A stretch of 12,172 nucleotides of DNA from assembly GCA_009602725.1 (NCBI GenBank), contig WELB01000049.1:608060-620231 (forward strand), written 5' to 3'. The notes under the pieces are model-generated. The model searched no databases. It was given only the letters and a program-made list of their open reading frames with translations, and was not told where the DNA came from. Numbering within the stretch: the first letter of the stretch is position 1; each line of letters opens with the position of its first letter. Shown here in pieces: positions 8,641-12,172 of this stretch. A program made the translations under genes and the position numbers. The DNA comes from Spirogloea muscicola. Its lineage: Eukaryota > Streptophyta > Zygnematophyceae > Spirogloeales > Spirogloeaceae.

Positions 8641-8881
8641 CCAGCTCTCACGTCACGCCATTGTCCGCCGCTTCCATGGGGAGCCGGTGGACTCCCATGC
8701 AGCAGGGTCGCTAGCGCAGGTGTACCGCATGCGCTTGGCCGTCTCGCTGCAGAGGTCTATGGCCCGCGCGCTGCACCTGCGTGCAGGCAGAGCCCTCGCT
8801 GCTGCCTCTGGCTCTGGCCAGGGGACCCGCTTCCAGGAACCCAGTCTCTCTGACCTGAGGCTGCTTAGCAGGGGTTACTGA
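8641..8881 (+). pseudogene. GC-rich reading frame between repeats, possible gene fragment
   Basis: A plus-strand frame from about 8645 to the stop at 8879-8881 has strong G/C bias at third codon positions, unlike the surrounding repeats. It reads HAIVRRFHGEPVDSH, AAGSLAQVYRMRL and then low-complexity Ala/Arg/Ser-rich sequence. AAGSLAQVYRMRL resembles the A-A-A-S-L-x-Q-V-Y-x-A-x-L loop of ABC1/UbiB (ADCK) kinases, but no other part of that family is visible. It lies between copies of the Y repeat, so it may be a captured host-gene fragment. It could equally be a chance open frame in GC-rich DNA. Confidence 0.25.
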
Positions 8882-8990
8882 GTGCTTCGTAGCTGCTTCG
8901 TTTCTTTTCTGTGCTTGTTGTTGTTCGTACTTCCCCTGGCCCCTTCTCGTCCTTTGTTCGTTCTTTTCTGGGCTGGCTTTTTCCAGCCCC
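8869..8990 (+). repeat. diverged repeat family Y, copy 2
   Basis: Starts with ggggttactgagtg (compare gaggttactgagag at 8509) and ends with the perfect hairpin GGGCTGG-cttttt-CCAGCCC at 8970-8989. Same orientation as copy 1, about 360 bases downstream, and more pyrimidine-rich in its middle. Confidence 0.55.
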
Positions 8991-9194
8991 TATCCTCAAT
9001 GGGCGAGCCCTTCTCCCTTTTTTCCCCTTCCCAAACCGAAGAAGAAAAGAAGAACGCGGCTGCCGATATGAGCAATAGCGGCTGTGAAAGCCAGGCGGGA
9101 GCATACAGAGGGTATGCTCCCATCAGCCTCGCATGCAGACGTCTACATTGCTGACCCGTCCCGAATGACCAGGCGTACATCTGTAGGTGTGCTT

Positions 9195-9275
9195 GTCTTG
9201 TATTTCGCCACTGAGGCACTCCACTCAATACGCGTCCTCTTCCCGCAGCTCAGCTCGGTTGACTTCCTGTCGCTG
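9195..9275 (+). repeat. diverged repeat block X, copy 2
   Basis: Second copy of the block at 8380-8450, with the shared core CACTCAATAC and a following pyrimidine-rich stretch, then gctcagctcggttgacttcc against gaccagctgaggtccctttt in copy 1. Confidence 0.5.
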
Positions 9276-9308
9276 ACATGAAAAACAGCTGGTACATAAG
9301 GAGGCGAT

Positions 9309-9380
9309 GGCTGTGGAAGGCCAGCCCAAAGAGGGATTGGACGAGGTCGATATGGCCGGATTGGGCAAGCTAACCTCTAC
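9309..9380 (-). repeat. repeat family Y, inverted copy 3
   Basis: Reads ggctgtggaaggccagccca, then aagagggattggacgaggtc, and ends ctaacctcta. The reverse complement of copy 1 (8507-8602) has the same order of blocks: ggctgggagaggccagccca, then aaggaatggacaaggtct, and finally gtaacctcta. Copies 1 and 3 thus form inverted arms about 700 bases apart. A related start, ggctgtggaacgccagcc, recurs at 9439-9456, and ggctgtaaaaggagagc at 9661-9677. Confidence 0.55.
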
Positions 9381-9575
9381 GCAGCCCGGATATCAAGCGA
9401 CGAGCCCCCAAGGAATGAATTGAATAGAAGGGGCGGATGGCTGTGGAACGCCAGCCGAGACAGGACGAGCGAGATTCACAGGGGCCGGAAAAGTTACAAA
9501 ATAGAGGTTGGACAAGGTCTAACTATTACCAACACGGAAGCTTGCAAACCACTTAGCTAGCGAAGTGGCTACTAC

Positions 9576-9630
9576 GTGTAGGCACCCAGCAACCTCTGGT
9601 CGACAGCCGCAATCCGGCTTTAGCAGCAGG
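9576..9630 (+). repeat. short dispersed repeat, intergenic copy
   Basis: Reads gtgtaggcacccagc and later gacagccgcaatccggcttt then agcagcag. A diverged copy lies at 11708-11757. The 12-mer gacagccgcaat is exact in both, and the flanks gta[ag]gcacc and ttta(t)cagcag also correspond. Confidence 0.5.
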
Positions 9631-9920
9631 AAAGTGAGAAGCTCTTTCAAAGGACGTGATGGCTGTAAAAGGAGAGCACCTTGAGGTGGCCAGTCTGCGG
9701 CACCCCAGCATAGTGTAGGTGCACAATAGATTGGGTTATGTAATCACTCAGGCTAGAATCTTCGGCCGCCCATAGACCTCACCAGCTACTTTTCTTGTGA
9801 CCACCAAAGCTGACGACTGCACGAGCTTGTCTGCCATTGGCATGCCAATGAGGCCTTTGATAGTCACAATCTGGCCCCGACACACGCGCCTGAATGAAGT
9901 GGCCCCCTCTTCGAGCGTCC

Positions 9921-9932
9921 TTACATGTTACA
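9921..9932 (-). terminator. paired TGTAA poly(A) signals, FAX1-like gene
   Basis: Two overlapping-range minus-strand TGTAA copies (TTACA at 9921-9925 and 9928-9932 on plus) lie about 490 bases past the FAX1-like stop at 10418. They fit the green-algal poly(A) signal and a long 3' UTR. Confidence 0.55.
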
Positions 9933-10417
9933 TGAATTAAAGGTCCGCGCTCTCTGGCACCCAGTAACACTCCACTCCTTAGAGGAATGTATGATTGTCG
10001 AGCTGACAACCACAAAGACCCGATATATGACTGTAAATTATGCATAAGGACCGCCCGTGCTGCCATGCTCGCAAAAGTAAGCTGTGTGCCCATGACGGCC
10101 TTCTTTCTGTGCAGATGCAGCTTTGCCAACTTGTTCATCTAGCTAGTCTCAAAATGTTGTCTCAAAGATTGCGCCAATGAAGCAAGGGTTAACGTGCAAG
10201 CAAGCACAGGTGATGCAGGCACGAGCTACCAGTCGCCGACCACTTATTTCTGTTGCACGGTATTCGGGGGCCCTGGTCTGAGATGTTCATAGCTCAAATC
10301 TATCAGGGCATTTCTTGTCAACCAAAGTATTATTCCAATGCCAGCGGCAGCACCGCGCTTCTGGCCCTGCTCTCAGGAGCCCACAGGCACCTGCTGCATA
10401 TGTAGCCTCTTGTTGCC

Positions 10418-12172
10418 TCATGCCAGTGCAGCATCGCGCTTCTTCTTTGGGCGGTTGCCGCCGGCAAGGATCACGTAGGCGTAGAATGCCAGCATGGCAG
10501 CGCTGCAGTGACGAGGGTACTAGCTTCAGTCTAGCAGAACTGGGTGGGTCGCTAACTACGCACTGGCGAGAAGCATTGAGCAAGCAAGGAAGCCAACTTA
10601 CCAACATGCATTGGCTCTCACCAATGCAGGGTGTATGCATAATGCAGCATAATAATGTGCTTGCCTACGGTGGTTGCTGAGGCAAACAAGTTGGCGGCGC
10701 ACCTAGCAATGGCAGTCATTCCAGTAGGATATACTGCTCGGCTCTGTGACAAACAAGCAGAGTAGTATGACAAGAAGGGAGCAGGTAACCTTATACCCAC
10801 AGATGAGGAGCTGCTCCAAAGTGGCCTTACTTATGTAACTATTGCAGAAATTGCAGCTAAGCAGTCTGCTGCATGCTGTCTGCACTAATTCTTAGCAATT
10901 GCTGCACATTACGTAGCTTAGTATGACAATGCGAGCAGAGACCATGAGGCTTGGAGAGCATGCCTGTGAGAAGCGGTTCCACTCTCTGACAACAAGCACG
11001 AGGGTGATTGCTGCAAGGCCCCGCGAAGAAAGTGGACAAGGCTGAGAATATCAGAAACCCAAGCTTTTCACAAGAACGGCAGTTTTTTGGCCATGACAAG
11101 CAGGATCACCAAGGGTAGGAACCAGTGTGCAGGTGTGAGCTTGACAAAGCATGCGTGGCAGGCTGCCACAGGTGGTCCAGAATATCAAATGCAGGAAAGG
11201 TGGGTCACGCACCTGCTTGCACAGCGATGTACGCCGTGGACGACGCCCCGCGGCGCCATGTACGCAGGCTCCAGAAGCTCGCGCCGAGCACAGTGCCGCC
11301 AAGCAGCACGCCAAAGCGCAGGGCGCTGGTGCTGCCAGTGACGAAGAACCCGAGAAGGCCACCGGCTACCAGCAGCGCTCCTGCTTGCAGCCCACCAAGG
11401 GGTTCTCAATCTTACGATATACATAGCAAGCTCTGTGCTGGTGAGGCCAGCAAGCACTTCCGATGGTCAACTACAGCGTGCAGCAGTGACTGGCTCGTTT
11501 TGTTGGGCTGATATTGAAGTGCGCTAGCAACCCACCAGCACAGAAGCTACGTGGCTACAACAGGCCGCGGACTATGCCGGCGAGCCCACCTATGTCTAGG
11601 TGGCTGTCGGCTCGACTGATGTCTTACTGTTATACTTATGTTACGGATACATTGTCTTGACAATTACCGGCGGAGCGTGCCAGCTACAATATAGTCATGG
11701 ACACCCTCTGTAAGCACCTGGCTGGCTTTGACAGCCGCAATTCTTTTATCAGCAGCCGCATTCATCTAACCGATTTTAATGGGCATAGCGCATGCGCACC
11801 GTAAGGGATGCCGAGGCAGAAGTCGTGGATCACGGCGCCCCGCGCCACGGCCTCGTCCGAGTGGCCCTCCCGCGCCGCGTCCGCGACTTCCCTCAGCGGG
11901 TCCACGCCACTAAGGTTCTCCGTCGGTGGCGGCGCCTCCGTGTTGACGGGCTCCACTGGCGCGGCCAGCGCGTCCGGGACCTCCAGGTCCAGCGGATCCC
12001 GCGGGCCGGGCCCCGCCGCCTGGCGGCCACAAGGCAGGGTTCCGCCATCAATTGTCAGTGGCGAAATCGACGAGCGATCGTCCGATGCTGCGTTTAGCTC
12101 GTCAGGGCGCTCACCGCAGGTGGCGGCGGCCCCCGCCGCCGCCGCCGACGGCGGCAGGGCCGCGCCGCCGCC
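10418..12172 (-). CDS. FAX1: FAX1-like plastid fatty-acid exporter (Tmem14), 5' partial
   Basis: Homologue of FATTY ACID EXPORT 1, a Tmem14-family protein of the plastid inner envelope that moves free fatty acids out of the plastid for lipid synthesis. Visible exons (minus): 12172-11800, 11380-11213, 11010-10964, 10743-10703, 10502-10418; all phases match and yield 237 residues to the stop. The first exon has an Ala/Pro/acidic region, then a probable amphipathic helix (DPLREVADAAREGHSDEAV) and the family signature AVIHDFCLGIPYG. Four hydrophobic segments follow, at about residues 124-140 (GALLVAGGLLGFFV), 145-161, 174-189 (YIAVQAAITLVLVV) and 202-223 (PTGMTAIASAAMLAFYAYVI), then AGGNRPKKKRD and the stop, matching FAX1's short basic tail. 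The transit peptide and start lie beyond the window. The third visible intron (10963-10744) appears to use a GC donor. FAX1 is favoured over other FAX members by the HDFC signature and GGN tail. Confidence 0.92.
11581..11614. repeat. hairpin CCACCTA-tgtc-TAGGTGG in FAX1 intron
   Basis: A perfect 7-bp stem with a 4-base loop is enclosed by a second stem, CGAGCC/GGCTCG, with a 6-base bulge on one side. It lies inside the intron 11799-11381 of the FAX1-like gene. The same CCACCTA/TAGGTGG ends occur in the inverted repeat at 7019-7085. Confidence 0.6.
11708..11757 (+). repeat. short dispersed repeat, intronic copy
   Basis: Reads ctgtaagcacctggctggct, then ttgacagccgcaattctttt and atcagcag. This is the diverged partner of 9576-9630 and sits in the first visible FAX1-gene intron (419 bases), the longest intron in the window. 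Its presence suggests an old insertion enlarged this intron. Confidence 0.5.

Larger units (their letters stand above)
9381..10417. other. intergenic, repeat fragments and FAX1 3' UTR
   Basis: No gene is supported here. The left part (to about 9680) carries further pieces of the GGCTG/CCAGCC repeat family and a stretch at 9576-9630 that recurs in a FAX1-gene intron. The right part is the 3' UTR of the FAX1-like gene up to the paired minus-strand TGTAA at 9921-9932. A 119-codon minus-strand frame at 9779-10138 has no recognisable motif. Confidence 0.6.

Noticed and set aside
8865-9228. Minus-strand Lys/Arg-rich frames
   Set aside because: They are the complement of pyrimidine-rich repeat sequence; the charged composition follows from base composition.
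9779-10138. 119-codon minus-strand frame downstream of the FAX1 gene
   Set aside because: It lies in the expected 3' UTR, spans the paired TGTAA signals, and has no recognisable motif or codon bias.
10315-10680. 121-codon plus-strand frame
   Set aside because: It overlaps the final FAX1 exon (10502-10418) antisense and shows no motif of its own.
11125-11511. Plus-strand frames over 11087-11511
   Set aside because: They are antisense shadows of the FAX1 exon at 11213-11380, which carries a clear membrane-protein signature on the minus strand.

Overview
The window looks like nuclear DNA of a green plant-lineage organism, most likely a chlorophyte alga. Four intron-rich protein genes can be read across splice junctions, and three have clear plant-type homologues: a LIN1/CD2BP2-like splicing factor, an OTU deubiquitinase with a C-terminal SEC-C motif, and a FAX1-type plastid fatty-acid exporter. 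Several introns start with GTGCGC or GTGCGT, the likely poly(A) signals are TGTAA, coding exons are GC-rich at third positions, and a plant-type TTTAGGG telomere-like tract sits in one intron. These points together favour a green alga; genus cannot be told from this sequence. Nothing looks bacterial, viral or like a CRISPR or operon system.

Layout. Positions 1-230 are a long (GA)n microsatellite followed by a degenerate GA-rich tandem duplication. About 433-3209 (+) is the LIN1/CD2BP2-like U5 snRNP gene. 3210-4052 is a 3' UTR/intergenic stretch with a TGTAA signal near its end. 4115-6967 (+) is the OTU deubiquitinase gene in nine exons, preceded by a 21-codon upstream ORF whose stop overlaps the main start codon. 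6968-7705 separates this gene from a convergent gene. About 7706-8196 (-) is the 3' part of a Sel1-like repeat gene; its 5' part runs into a (CCG)n tract and an ambiguous base and cannot be modelled. 8340-9700 is a repeat-rich intergenic block with direct and inverted copies of one diverged sequence family, surrounding a short GC-rich reading frame. 10418 to beyond 12172 (-) is the FAX1-like gene in five visible exons, its N-terminus lying outside the window.

The genes do not form a pathway: RNA splicing, ubiquitin removal, an unassigned helical-repeat protein and plastid lipid export are unrelated housekeeping roles. The more interesting points are in gene architecture: the overlapping uORF, an in-frame alternative acceptor and an intronic poly(A) signal in the OTU gene, a probable GC-AG intron in the FAX1 gene, and the inverted-repeat cluster between the last two genes. 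I found no convincing new biological system. All exon boundaries below were assigned by eye from reading frame, splice-site dinucleotides and remembered family conservation, not by alignment software or transcripts.
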